Positions 27,775 to 36,632 are shown, numbered from the stretch's first letter. The stretch is 64,000 bases of DNA from Collinsella sp. TF08-11AT (GCF_003437035.1 NZ_QSRL01000001.1:1-64000), one strand, 5' to 3'. Numbers and translations: made by a program. Notes: generated by a model not told the origin, from the letters alone.

Positions 27775-28410
27775 ATGACTGCACGCCTCATCGTTATGGA
27801 TATCGACTCCACCCTCATCAATCAGGAGGTTATCGATCTTTTGGGCGAAGAGGCAGGCGCGGGCGAGCAGGTAGCACAAATTACCGAGCGTGCGATGCGC
27901 GGCGAACTCGATTTTAAGCAGGCACTCGAGGAGCGCGTGGGGCTGCTTGCCGGCTTGGACGAGAGCGTGTTCGAGCGCACCTTTGAGCGCGTGACGTTTA
28001 CTCCCGGCGCGCTGGAGCTTGTGCGCTCGGCGCGCAGCAAGGGCTGGAAGGTCGGCGTGGTGAGCGGCGGCTTCCACGAGGTCGCCGATAAGATCGTAGC
28101 CGCCGCGGGCATCGACTTTTGCCTGGCCAATCGTCTGGAGGTCGTGGACGGCAAGCTCACGGGTAAGCTGGCGGCAGACATCGTGACCAAGGAATCCAAG
28201 CTTATCCAGCTGCTGGACTGGGCAGTTGAGTGCGGTGTCGATATGGCCCATACCGTCGCGATCGGCGACGGCGCCAACGACATCCCCATGATCCAGGCCG
28301 CAGGCACGGGCATCGCGTTTTGCGCCAAGCCCAAGACGCGCGAGGCCGCCCCGTTTACCATCGACGAGCGCAACCTGATGCTCGCCATGGACATCATCCT
28401 GCGCGACTAG
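27775..28410 (+). CDS. serB: Phosphoserine phosphatase SerB
   Basis: A 211-residue HAD phosphatase, last step of serine synthesis. The nucleophile motif is MDIDSTLIN near the N-terminus. VVSGGFHEVADKI is motif II, and IGDGANDIPMIQAAGTGIAF is motif IV. The start at 27775 is chosen for GGAAAGG upstream. It lacks the N-terminal ACT domains of longer SerB proteins. larB follows 114 bases downstream on the same strand, after a palindrome. Confidence 0.9.
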   Translation: MTARLIVMDIDSTLINQEVIDLLGEEAGAGEQVAQITERAMRGELDFKQALEERVGLLAGLDESVFERTFERVTFTPGALELVRSARSKGWKVGVVSGGFHEVADKIVAAAGIDFCLANRLEVVDGKLTGKLAADIVTKESKLIQLLDWAVECGVDMAHTVAIGDGANDIPMIQAAGTGIAFCAKPKTREAAPFTIDERNLMLAMDIILRD

Positions 28411-28447
28411 TCGATCCGTCCAACAATTGGATCAGTCTGTCCTATAG

Positions 28448-28479
28448 TTTCCGAACAATTTTGTCTTAGTGTTCGGAAA
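28448..28479. promoter_or_regulatory. Palindrome between serB and larB
   Basis: TTTCCGAACA (28448-28457) and TGTTCGGAAA (28470-28479) are perfect complements with a 12-base spacer. A possible extended -10 (TGCTAGACT) follows at about 28493. It may be a larB operator or a weak serB terminator. Confidence 0.4.
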
Positions 28480-28524
28480 TATACCCTTTGAGTGCTAGAC
28501 TTTGCGCCGTCGAAGGGAACATAT

Positions 28525-29307
28525 ATGGATAAGCGAGATCTTGGGCAATTGCTGAGCGATGTTGCCGGCGGAGCAGTCACCCCTGCCGACGCCCTCACGC
28601 GCATACAGACGGCTCCGACCGCCGATTTGGGCTTTGCGCAGCTCGATCTTTCGCGCGGGGTGCGCCAGGGGGCCGGCGAGGTTGTCTACGGGGCCGGTAA
28701 AACCGCCGATCAGATTGCCGCCATTATCGAAGCACTGCGCGATGCCGGCCAGGAGCGCATCCTGGTCACGCGCCTGGATGCCGAAAAAGCCGCGCGCACC
28801 GCTGAACTTCTTGGCAACGGCATCGACCTGGGATATGTCCCGGACGCACAGCTCGCCCTCGTGGGCGGCAAGCCCTCCCCTACCGGCAACGGACGCATCG
28901 TCGTCGCCTGCGCTGGTACGAGCGACCTGCCCGTCGCCGAGGAAGCCGCATTGACGGCCGAGTTCTATGGCAACGAGGTCGACCGCCTCTACGACGTGGG
29001 TGTCGCCGGCCTGCACCGTCTGCTCGCGCATGCCGAGGAACTTGCCCAGGCACAGGTGGTCATCGCCATTGCCGGCATGGAGGGCGCACTGGCGAGCGTT
29101 GTCGGCGGCCTGGTAAGCTGTCCGGTCATAGCCGTTCCCACCAGCGTGGGTTACGGCGCGAGCTTTGGTGGCGTAGCCGCGCTGCTCGCCATGCTCAACT
29201 CCTGCGCCAGCGGCGTTTCGGTCGTCAACATCGACAACGGCTTTGGCGCCGCCTACCAGGCAAGCCTTATCAATCATCTGAGTACCGGCGCGTCCCGCGC
29301 CCGCTAA
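28525..29307 (+). CDS. larB: Nickel pincer cofactor biosynthesis protein LarB
   Basis: A 260-residue protein of the LarB family, related to AIR carboxylase (PurE). LarB carboxylates and hydrolyses nicotinic acid adenine dinucleotide as the first step to the nickel-pincer cofactor of lactate racemase. Visible family features are LDLSRGVRQGAGEVVYGAGKT without its ends, VVACAGTSDLPVAEEAALTA, and the Gly-rich CPVIAVPTSVGYGASFGG. The start at 28525 follows GAAGGGA. larC follows 10 bases downstream. Confidence 0.93.
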   Translation: MDKRDLGQLLSDVAGGAVTPADALTRIQTAPTADLGFAQLDLSRGVRQGAGEVVYGAGKTADQIAAIIEALRDAGQERILVTRLDAEKAARTAELLGNGIDLGYVPDAQLALVGGKPSPTGNGRIVVACAGTSDLPVAEEAALTAEFYGNEVDRLYDVGVAGLHRLLAHAEELAQAQVVIAIAGMEGALASVVGGLVSCPVIAVPTSVGYGASFGGVAALLAMLNSCASGVSVVNIDNGFGAAYQASLINHLSTGASRAR

Positions 29308-29317
29308 GGAGCATTTC

Positions 29318-30226
29318 ATGTCCAACCATCAGTACACGCTTATCATCGACGGCACCTCGGGCATCAGCGGCGATATGACCGTCGCGGCCCTGCTCGACCT
29401 GGGCGCCAGCGAGGAGCACCTGCGCGAACAGCTCGCCACGCTGCCGGTCGACGGCTTTTCGATCGCCGTGACGCGCGTAAACAAGCATGGCATCGACGCC
29501 TGCGATTTCGACGTCCAGCTTGCAGAGGAGCTCGAGAATCACGATCACGATATGGCCTGGCTCTACGGCAACGAAGCAGCTGCCGAGCACACGCACGAGC
29601 ATGAGCACCACCATCATGATCATGGCGAGCACGAACACGAGCACTGCCACGAGCATGACCACGACCACGACCACGAGGGCCACCATCACGCCCACCACCA
29701 TCACCACCGTTCTTTGGCGGACGTCACCGCCATCATCGATGGCTCGCAGCTAAGCGATGGCGCCAAGCGTCGCGCGCTCGCCATTTTTACCGCGCTCGCC
29801 GCCGCCGAGGCCAAGGCCCACGGCAAAACGCCCGAGACCGTCATGTTCCACGAGGTGGGCGCCGTCGACTCCATCATCGACGTCTGCTCTGTTGCCATCT
29901 GCCTCGATGACCTGGGTATTGAGGACATCGTGGTCGAGTCGCTCTCCGAGGGTCACGGTACCATCCGCTGTGCCCACGGTCTCATGCCCATTCCCGTCCC
30001 CGCTGTCGTCAACCTGTGCCAGGCGGGCAATATCGTCCTCACGCCCGCACCAGTCGCCGGCGAGCTTGTGACGCCCACGGGCGCCGCCATCGTCGCCGCA
30101 CTGCGCACGTCCGAGCACCTGCCGGCCCGCTACCGCATCGAGGCCGTCGGCTACGGCGCCGGTAAGCGCCCCTACGAGGGCTGCTCCGGCACGCTCCGCT
30201 GTCTGCTCGTTCACGCGGACGCATAG
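29318..30226 (+). CDS. larC: Nickel insertion protein LarC, N-terminal (LarC1) part only
   Basis: A 302-residue protein matching the N-terminal region of LarC, the CTP-dependent nickel insertase for the lactate racemase cofactor. The start TLIIDGTSGISGDMTVAALL is typical. A very His-rich, probably nickel-binding segment covers residues about 73-131 (EHTHEHEHHHHDHGEHEHEH and more). ETVMFHEVGAVDSIIDVCS follows. The protein ends at LRCLLVHADA, where full-length LarC proteins continue into the C-terminal LarC2 domain; that domain is not in any frame downstream, where a TetR gene starts 3 bases later. In Lactobacillus plantarum the two parts are joined by frameshifting. Confidence 0.9.
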   Translation: MSNHQYTLIIDGTSGISGDMTVAALLDLGASEEHLREQLATLPVDGFSIAVTRVNKHGIDACDFDVQLAEELENHDHDMAWLYGNEAAAEHTHEHEHHHHDHGEHEHEHCHEHDHDHDHEGHHHAHHHHHRSLADVTAIIDGSQLSDGAKRRALAIFTALAAAEAKAHGKTPETVMFHEVGAVDSIIDVCSVAICLDDLGIEDIVVESLSEGHGTIRCAHGLMPIPVPAVVNLCQAGNIVLTPAPVAGELVTPTGAAIVAALRTSEHLPARYRIEAVGYGAGKRPYEGCSGTLRCLLVHADA

Positions 30227-30228
30227 CC

Positions 30229-30768
30229 ATGGATGCCCGCAAGGCAAAAAGCCGCGCCGCCATCATCGCGGCGTTCTCCGAACTGCTGCGCGAAGAGGAC
30301 TACGGCAAGATCACCGTCGGCGACATCATCGCTCACGCCCATGTGGGTCGAGCCACGTTCTACGGTCTCTTCAAGAGCAAGGATGACCTACTGTCCGAAC
30401 TCGTGAGCGACATCTGCACCCACGCCCTCGACGACGATGGCACACCGCTCGACGACCCACTCGTTCAGGTCGAGCATATCCTCAACAATCTCTGGGAGCG
30501 CCGCCAGGGCGTTCGAGCCCTCGTAGCCGGCGCCGGCTCACGCGTCTTCGCCGACTGCTTACGCAAGACCATCATGTCACGAGCAGCCGAAACCGTCCCC
30601 AACGGCCCCCAAGGGCCCGCCGGCACCATGGACCGCAGCTTCCTCCTCCACCACATAGCCTCAAGCTTCGTAGGAATGGTCCAATGGTGGGCCTGGCACA
30701 ACTTCCAAGCCCCAAAAGAGGACGTAGCCAAAGACTACCTCTCAGCCATAAAGCCCCTCTTCGGCTAA
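30229..30768 (+). CDS. TetR/AcrR family regulator
   Basis: A 179-residue regulator with an N-terminal TetR HTH (KAKSRAAIIAAFSELLREED, then YGKITVGDIIAHAHVGRATFYG) and a helical ligand domain. It starts 3 bases after larC, so it is co-expressed with larBC and is a reasonable candidate for lar locus control. The later codons include more A-rich choices than the neighbours. No direct target is shown. Confidence 0.87.
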   Translation: MDARKAKSRAAIIAAFSELLREEDYGKITVGDIIAHAHVGRATFYGLFKSKDDLLSELVSDICTHALDDDGTPLDDPLVQVEHILNNLWERRQGVRALVAGAGSRVFADCLRKTIMSRAAETVPNGPQGPAGTMDRSFLLHHIASSFVGMVQWWAWHNFQAPKEDVAKDYLSAIKPLFG

Positions 30769-30888
30769 GTTAGCCTCTCATTCCAAAGTCTCGCCCCCAT
30801 CTCAGGGCACCAAAAAGCAAAGCGCCCCTCACATCCAAATTCAGATATATATGTTGGGTTGCTTGTTCGAACACAGCCAGAATGCCCA

Positions 30889-31013
30889 GGGCTCGGCAAG
30901 GGTTTACTTTCCAACGCATTCCGCAGGACGCAAAAAGGCTCGCCGCACAAAGTGCGCAGCGAGCCTTTTTGCATGTCCGAGGACGCGTTGGAAAGTAAAC
31001 CCTTGCCGAGCCC
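30889..31013. other. Two-tier hairpin element, copy 1 (lar locus)
   Basis: Outer stem of 29 perfect pairs (30889-30917 with 30985-31013) and inner stem of 14 perfect pairs (30930-30943 with 30959-30972). Between them lie internal strands ATTCCGCAGGAC and ATGTCCGAGGAC. A second copy at 33412-33538 keeps these strands but has entirely different stems. It lies between the convergent tetR and larD genes; the inner stem ends in GAGCCTTTTTGC and could terminate transcription. It could be a structured RNA, a mobile palindrome or a bidirectional terminator. Confidence 0.8.
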
Positions 31014-31037
31014 GAACCTTATAGAGCCGTCCTTCGA

Positions 31038-31769
31038 CTAGAACATGCCCAAGAAGCCATGCACAAACAGCGCGGCCACAATAGCACCGACAAACGGAGC
31101 GATGCCAGGAACGAGCAGGCCGTACTTCCAGTTGTTGTCAGCCTTGTTCTTGATCGGCAGCACCTGATAGGCCATGCGAGGACCAAGGTCACGCGCCTGG
31201 TTCATGGCGAAGCCGGTGATGCCGCCCATGCCCATGCCAACGGCCCAAACGATCAGGCCGACGCAGATTGCGAGCATCAGAACGTTCTCGCCGGCGCGGC
31301 TAGCGGCAGCAAGGATGGCGCTGATGAACACAAAAGTGCAGATAGCCTCGCAGAAGAAGTTACGGGCATAGTTCGTACCCTCGGTGGTGGGGTTGGTCGA
31401 GAAAATGTTGCGCTGGGCAATGGGGTCGACGACGCCCTCGGAAGCCTTGAACTCATCGGCATACATAAACCAGGCGATTACGGCACCCACAAAGCCGCCG
31501 AGCATATCGGCAATCATGAAGGGGATGCAGCTGCCCCACGGCACCAAGCCGACGATGCACTGGGCAAGCACCATGGCGGGGTTCATGCACACGGCGCCGC
31601 CAAAGACAAACAGGCAGACCGAGATGCCAAAAGACCAGGTGGTGATGGCAAACATATGGCCGGAGCCCTGATACTTAGTGCCCTTGAGCACGGTATCGCA
31701 GTGCACGCCCACGCCAAAGATGATCATGAGGGCAGTTGCGCCGAATTCGCAGAGGAGTTTGGTAAGCAT
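31038..31769 (-). CDS. larD: MIP family channel, LarD-like (lactate/glycerol facilitator)
   Basis: A 243-residue aquaglyceroporin-type membrane channel with six helices. The first signature is CMNPAMVLAQ. The second, normally NPARDLGPR, reads NQARDLGPR, so the Pro is replaced by Gln. It lies 49 bases downstream of larA on the same strand. In lactic acid bacteria larD, in the lar operon, encodes a lactic-acid-transporting aquaglyceroporin, so that role is likely here. Confidence 0.85.
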   Translation of the reverse strand: MLTKLLCEFGATALMIIFGVGVHCDTVLKGTKYQGSGHMFAITTWSFGISVCLFVFGGAVCMNPAMVLAQCIVGLVPWGSCIPFMIADMLGGFVGAVIAWFMYADEFKASEGVVDPIAQRNIFSTNPTTEGTNYARNFFCEAICTFVFISAILAAASRAGENVLMLAICVGLIVWAVGMGMGGITGFAMNQARDLGPRMAYQVLPIKNKADNNWKYGLLVPGIAPFVGAIVAALFVHGFLGMF

Positions 31770-31818
31770 AAAACCTTATCTTTCTTGTCAGTTAAAAACG
31801 ATTCGTTTAGGCCGCGTG

Positions 31819-33096
31819 CTAGTGCTGCGCGACGACAACGCCCAGGCCATCGGGAATAACGGCAACCTTGGCATCGGCACCCTTCATCTCAAAGGCGAGC
31901 TTGAGCGCCTCCTCGATAGTGTTGACCGGCGTCATGTGCATATCCTTGAGCATCTGGTGATCGCACAGGTCGGTGACCATGATCACGGGGTGATGCGCCA
32001 GGATGCGGGCAAAGATCTGGCTCGTCCACTGATCGGGCAGGGTCTCGTCCTTGGGACGATCGATGCAGGCGCGCTCAAACTCCGCCGGATCGTTGTCGGC
32101 GATGTTGTGATAGAAGCCCTCGCCACCGTGACCGTCGGCACAACCGGCGACATCGATGATCACGCCGCCCTCGGGAAGTGTGGCCTCGGCAGCGCACATG
32201 CCCTTCACGGCCTGATAGATGTTCTGGTCGAGAGGGTAGCCACCATTGGTGGTGATGGCGATCTCGCATTCGACGGGCTCAACGCCGGCAAGGCTCTTCA
32301 CGAACTCGCAGCCGGCCTCGTGCGCCTTGTGGATATCGCCGGCAAAGGAGCCAATGACCTCGTGCTTGCCGTTGAGCACCACGTTGAGCACAAAGGCAAG
32401 GTGAGCCATCTCGGCAGCGGCAAACATGTCCTCGCTCACGTGGTTGTGGCACAGGTTGCCGGCACGCGAATGAGAATCGTTCACAAACTGACCGTTGTGG
32501 TTGTACATGATGGTCTTATAGCTGGCGATGCCGGGCAAGACGGACTTACGGCTGCCAGAGAAACCGGCAAAGAAGTGCGGCTCAATGAAGCCCTCGGCAA
32601 GCAGCAGGTCGCAATCGGCAGCGATCTTGTTGATGATGCACTCGCCACCAGAAGGCAGGGTGCCGATCTTTTTCATCATGCTGTCGTCGGTCGCGACATG
32701 CATAACGATTTCCTCGTTGGCAACGATGTCCTCGCCATACTTATTGACGAGCTCCTCGTGCGTCGACGGACGGTGCATACCCGTAGCAACCAAAATACGC
32801 ACACGGGCCTCAGGCGCAGCGGCATGAATGTGATGCAGCAGAATAGGCATCGTCACACGCGAAGGAACGGGACGCGTATGGTCAGAGCTGATAATTACGA
32901 TATCCTTTTTGCCAGCACAAAGCTCCTCGAGCGAAGGCGAGCCATAAGGGTTGGCAAGCGACTCCTCTACCAGCTCTTCCTGCGATTTCGTAGTCTTAAA
33001 CTCGTTTTGATGACCTTCCATCACACCCGCGAAGTTCTTGTCCTCGAGCTCCAGATGCAACGTCTTGTGGTCAAACGGTAGTTCACATTCAAACAT
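31819..33096 (-). CDS. larA: Nickel-dependent lactate racemase LarA
   Basis: A 425-residue enzyme interconverting D- and L-lactate (or a related 2-hydroxyacid) with a nickel-pincer nucleotide bound through Lys and His. Visible family motifs are SSDHTRPVPSRVTMPILLHH without its ends, VATGMHRPSTHEEL, HFFAGFSGSRKSVLPGIA and NGGYPLDQNIYQAVKGM. The start at 33096 (MFECELPFDHKTL) follows GAGGG; the longer frame has no support. It heads the larA-larD pair, opposite larBC, and the cofactor made by LarB, LarC and a LarE (not in this window) is needed for it. Confidence 0.93.
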   Translation of the reverse strand: MFECELPFDHKTLHLELEDKNFAGVMEGHQNEFKTTKSQEELVEESLANPYGSPSLEELCAGKKDIVIISSDHTRPVPSRVTMPILLHHIHAAAPEARVRILVATGMHRPSTHEELVNKYGEDIVANEEIVMHVATDDSMMKKIGTLPSGGECIINKIAADCDLLLAEGFIEPHFFAGFSGSRKSVLPGIASYKTIMYNHNGQFVNDSHSRAGNLCHNHVSEDMFAAAEMAHLAFVLNVVLNGKHEVIGSFAGDIHKAHEAGCEFVKSLAGVEPVECEIAITTNGGYPLDQNIYQAVKGMCAAEATLPEGGVIIDVAGCADGHGGEGFYHNIADNDPAEFERACIDRPKDETLPDQWTSQIFARILAHHPVIMVTDLCDHQMLKDMHMTPVNTIEEALKLAFEMKGADAKVAVIPDGLGVVVAQH

Positions 33097-33411
33097 TGAC
33101 GAGCGCCCTCTTCCTTTCAACTGACACACTAGTCAAACCGTTGGAAGGATACGCCGCTCACCGAAAAACACCACCGTCCACCGACTCATTAACACAACGT
33201 TCATATTTGACCCACAACAAAACGGCCACGATCCCAAACGGAGCCGCGGCCGCTACAGTCGTAAGGCGAGAAGCGCCACATGCATCTCAATCCCAATCGA
33301 TAAGACGCGAAGCGCGGAGCGCCAAACGCGCCGCCGGGACAAACCCCATCCAAAACGCGCGAAGCGCGCCATTCTTCTCCTCAGCTTTAATTCCAGAAGA
33401 CCGAGGACGAA

Positions 33412-33538
33412 GGGACCCGATGGGTTTCCCTCTGAATGCATTCCGCAGCACGAAGCCCCCTTATCCGCAGCTCCGAAGGAGCAGGATAAGGGGGCTTCAA
33501 GTGCGAGGACGCATTCAGAGGGAAACCCATCGGGTCCC
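33412..33538. other. Two-tier hairpin element, copy 2 (lar locus)
   Basis: Outer stem of 28 perfect pairs (33412-33439 with 33511-33538) and inner stem of 15 perfect pairs (33452-33466 with 33484-33498), with an apical GCTCC/GGAGC stem. Internal strands ATTCCGCAGCAC and AAGTGCGAGGAC match copy 1 except for a compensatory GGAC/GTCC to GCAC/GTGC change. It lies 23 bases after the ppc stop, upstream of larA. ATTCCAGAAGACCGAGGACG at 33390-33409 looks like the two conserved strands joined without an inner stem. The rest of the gap 33097-33389 holds short GCGAAGCGC-type hairpins only. Confidence 0.8.
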
Positions 33539-33561
33539 GGTGAGAGCCACAGGGCTGTCGA

Positions 33562-36387
33562 TTACCCCGTGTTTTGCAATCCTGCCGAGACGCCGGTCAC
33601 AGTCGAAAGAATCAGGCTCATGTACTCGGCCTTCTTCTCCTCGGCCATCTCGTCCTGGTTCATACGCACCTCGCGAAGGGCGCGGACCTGGGCAATGGAC
33701 AGAGCGTCGACATAGGGGTTACGCACGCGGACGGCGCAGCCGAGCACGCGGCGGCGCTGCAGCGGCCACTCGTCACCGACGATGGCAAGGACCCACTTAC
33801 GTGTGAGCTGCATCTCGGTGAAGACCTTCTCGGACAGATCCTGGCGATCGCCCAGGTGCAGATACATCTTGGCGATGCGCTGGTCGGTCTTGGCGATCGA
33901 CATCTCGATGTTGTCGATAAAGGTGCGGAAGAACGGCCACTCCTGGTAGGCAGCCTTAAGCTGGTCGAGGTCGCCCAACTGCTCGCAGGCGGTGCCCAGG
34001 CCGTACCAAGCGGCCAGGTTGATGCGTGCCTGGCTCCAGCTGAAGATCCACGGAATGGTACGCAGGTCGTCGAGCGACTTGGCGCCCAGGCCGCGCTTGG
34101 CGGGACGCGAGCCGATCGGCAGCAGACCGACCTCGGTCAACGGCGTCACGGTCGAGAACCACGGGGTAAAGTCCTCGGTGTTCAGCAGGTCCAGATAGCG
34201 CTCGTGGCTTGCGGTGTTGAGCTTCTCGGCCATATCCCAGAACTTCTGCGTGGTCTCGGTGTTGGTCTTCTCGACACTCGGGGCCGACTGCAAAAGCGTT
34301 GCGGCTGCAACGGACTCAACATGACGCTGAGCCAGCGTGCGGTTGCCGTAACGGGCAAAGATGACCTCACCCTGCTCGGTGAGCTTAAAGAAGCAGTTGA
34401 CCGAACCCTTGGGCTGCGCCAGCACGGCCTTGTTGGCCGGGCCGCCACCACGGCCCACGGCGCCGCCGCGACCGTGCATGAGCACCAGGTCGATATCGTT
34501 CTTCTCGGCCCACTTGGCAATGCGCTCCTGCGCGGAGTGCAGCGCGAGCATGGCCGTGGTAGGACCGGCATCCTTGGAGGAGTCGGAATAGCCCAGCATG
34601 ACCTCCATGCGGCGGTTGGTCTGGGCAAGGCGCTTTTGCACCACGGGCAGCGTAAGCATCTGGTCGAGCACGTCGACGCAGCCCTCGAGGTCCTCGAGCT
34701 GCTCGAACAGCGGGATCACGTCGAGCTCGGGGACATCCTCCTCGTGTGCAAAGGACAGGTGGGCAAGCTCAAAGACATCGGCCACATGCTGGGCACTCTT
34801 GGTGAACGAGATGATGTAGCGGTGCGCCATCTTCTTGCCGTAGCGCTTTTGGATGGAGCCGATAGCGCGGAAGGTATCGATGACCTCGCGCGTCATGGGC
34901 TGCAGGTCGCCATGGATACCGTTCTCGTGGATATCCTTGAGGGCGCGGGCATGCACCACGGAGTGCTGACGGAACTCCATCTCGACCATATGGAAGCCGA
35001 AGGACTCAACCTGCCAGATGATGGTCTGGACCGGGCCGTAGGCGGCACGGACGGCACCGCAGGCGGCCAGCGAGCGCTGGACGACGCGCAGGTCCTCCAG
35101 GAACTCATCGGCGCTGTGATACATGGTATCTGTGATGCGGCGTACGGTGGCGTTCAGACGGTCGGCCATGACGAGCATGACGGCGCGATGCGGCTCGTGC
35201 TCGGAGATCAGCTCGGCGCGGGCCGTGTACTGGGTGCTCATCTCGACCTGATGGTTCCACAGGTTGATGAGCTCGGCAGACGGCTTGCTGTAGGTGGCCT
35301 CAAGCGTGAGGTTGCGGCCGATGCGGCGGCATTTGTCCTCGAGCTTGAGCACCATGTGGGTGAAGTATTTGGCGGCGACCTCGCGGCTCACCTTGGCGGT
35401 GACGTTGGGGTTACCGTCGCGGTCGGAACCGATCCAGCTGCCGGGATGGAAGAACGCCGGGCACAGCGGCGGCACGGTACCGGCCTTGTCGCCCAGCACC
35501 CAGTCGTCAAAGCGACGATAGATGACGGGGATGACGTCGAACAGCGTGTTATCGAAGATGTCGATGATGGTATCGGCTTCCTCGACCGGCGTGGGCTTCT
35601 TGAGCGCGATGGGGCTCGTACGCACCAGGGCGTCGATCTCCTGCAGCATATGGCGCTCGTTCTCCACCAGGTCGGAGCCGCCCAGACGCGGACGCTCCTC
35701 CAGCAGGTTGGAGATACGGCGAATCTTGCCCTCGACGGCCTTGCGACGGGCCTCGGTGGGATGTGCGGTAAAGACAGGGTGGAACTCGAGCTTGCCGAGC
35801 AGCTCGTTGGCGCCCTCGACACCCATCTCGTTTACCAACTGGTGATAGGCGACGGTGAGCTCGTTGGCGGGATCGACCTCGGTATCGGTCGATGCGCCGG
35901 CCTCGCGCTCGCGCAGCTGCGCCACACGGTAGTTCTCCTCCGACAGGTTTGCCAGGTGGAAGAAGCTCGTAAAGGCGCGAACGATGACCTGCTGCTTATC
36001 GAGCGGCAGACTGTCGATCAGATCGACGACCTCACGGAATGCCACGGCGGTGGGCTCGTCGGCGGTGGGCACGCCCTGCTCGTCGACGGCCTCGTCGGCA
36101 GCGCGGGTACCGGGGTTGCCGGCATTGGCCACAATCTCGGCCGACAGAATCTTGTCGAACAGGTCCGCGATCTCAGGATCATACTCGCTAAGCACACGAC
36201 GCTCCAGGCGCAGGAACAGCGCCAGATTGTCGCGCAGCTCCTCGGGGATCTCGATCTCGGCGAGACGCTCCCTGGACTCGGCATTCGAGCCGATTCGGTT
36301 AACGAGGCGGTTGACCACGGCAGCGACGCGCGCCGCGGCTTCGGGTACAGACTGGTTGCTTAGGTTCTCAGCCACGTTTCCTCCCAT
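33562..36387 (-). CDS. ppc: Phosphoenolpyruvate carboxylase
   Basis: A 941-residue enzyme that carboxylates PEP to oxaloacetate, replenishing the C4 pool in fermentation. The catalytic His is in VFTAHPTEARRKAVEGKI. WIGSDRDGNPNVTAKVSRE, MLGYSDSSKDAGPTTAMLAL and LMHGRGGAVGRGGGP are the family signatures. The protein ends in QNTG, as bacterial PEPCs do. Length is normal. The ATG at 36387 has AAGGAGG very close; a GTG four codons in has GGAGG at better spacing, so the first four residues are uncertain. Confidence 0.96.
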   Translation of the reverse strand: MGGNVAENLSNQSVPEAAARVAAVVNRLVNRIGSNAESRERLAEIEIPEELRDNLALFLRLERRVLSEYDPEIADLFDKILSAEIVANAGNPGTRAADEAVDEQGVPTADEPTAVAFREVVDLIDSLPLDKQQVIVRAFTSFFHLANLSEENYRVAQLREREAGASTDTEVDPANELTVAYHQLVNEMGVEGANELLGKLEFHPVFTAHPTEARRKAVEGKIRRISNLLEERPRLGGSDLVENERHMLQEIDALVRTSPIALKKPTPVEEADTIIDIFDNTLFDVIPVIYRRFDDWVLGDKAGTVPPLCPAFFHPGSWIGSDRDGNPNVTAKVSREVAAKYFTHMVLKLEDKCRRIGRNLTLEATYSKPSAELINLWNHQVEMSTQYTARAELISEHEPHRAVMLVMADRLNATVRRITDTMYHSADEFLEDLRVVQRSLAACGAVRAAYGPVQTIIWQVESFGFHMVEMEFRQHSVVHARALKDIHENGIHGDLQPMTREVIDTFRAIGSIQKRYGKKMAHRYIISFTKSAQHVADVFELAHLSFAHEEDVPELDVIPLFEQLEDLEGCVDVLDQMLTLPVVQKRLAQTNRRMEVMLGYSDSSKDAGPTTAMLALHSAQERIAKWAEKNDIDLVLMHGRGGAVGRGGGPANKAVLAQPKGSVNCFFKLTEQGEVIFARYGNRTLAQRHVESVAAATLLQSAPSVEKTNTETTQKFWDMAEKLNTASHERYLDLLNTEDFTPWFSTVTPLTEVGLLPIGSRPAKRGLGAKSLDDLRTIPWIFSWSQARINLAAWYGLGTACEQLGDLDQLKAAYQEWPFFRTFIDNIEMSIAKTDQRIAKMYLHLGDRQDLSEKVFTEMQLTRKWVLAIVGDEWPLQRRRVLGCAVRVRNPYVDALSIAQVRALREVRMNQDEMAEEKKAEYMSLILSTVTGVSAGLQNTG

Positions 36388-36539
36388 TCCTCCTTCTATG
36401 CACGTAACATGCGGTATCCATTATAGGCACTCGGCAAAAACTTTCGGAGCTGATTGCGCTTTACCACACAAAAGTATTTTCTGCATTGCAAGGGTTTTTG
36501 CCCCAAATGGTCGTATTTCTCGGTGGACGGCATATGCAA

Positions 36540-36575
36540 ACGGGGGCATTCCGCATAAATGCGAAACACCCCCGT
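36540..36575 (-). terminator. Terminator of hisS
   Basis: ACGGGGGCATTCCGCAT pairs with ATGCGAAACACCCCCGT with few mismatches, followed on the minus strand by TTTGCATAT. It lies about 57 bases after the hisS stop. Confidence 0.75.
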
Positions 36576-36632
36576 AACAATCGCTCTCCATGAGCAGGGC
36601 ACGTTAGCAGGCCCGCAGCTCAAAAAGATGCG

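Noticed and set aside
30227..30300. Ribosomal frameshift joining larC1 to a larC2 part
   Set aside because: All downstream frames were considered; the plus frame after the stop encodes a TetR HTH and no LarC2-like sequence appears.
30859..31041. Short ORFs on both strands within the two-tier hairpin at the lar locus
   Set aside because: They arise from the palindrome itself and mirror one another; no start signals.
33574..36363. 929-codon plus-strand open frame antisense to ppc
   Set aside because: Mirrors ppc codon structure; PEPC signatures are on the minus strand and no start signal or family match is seen.
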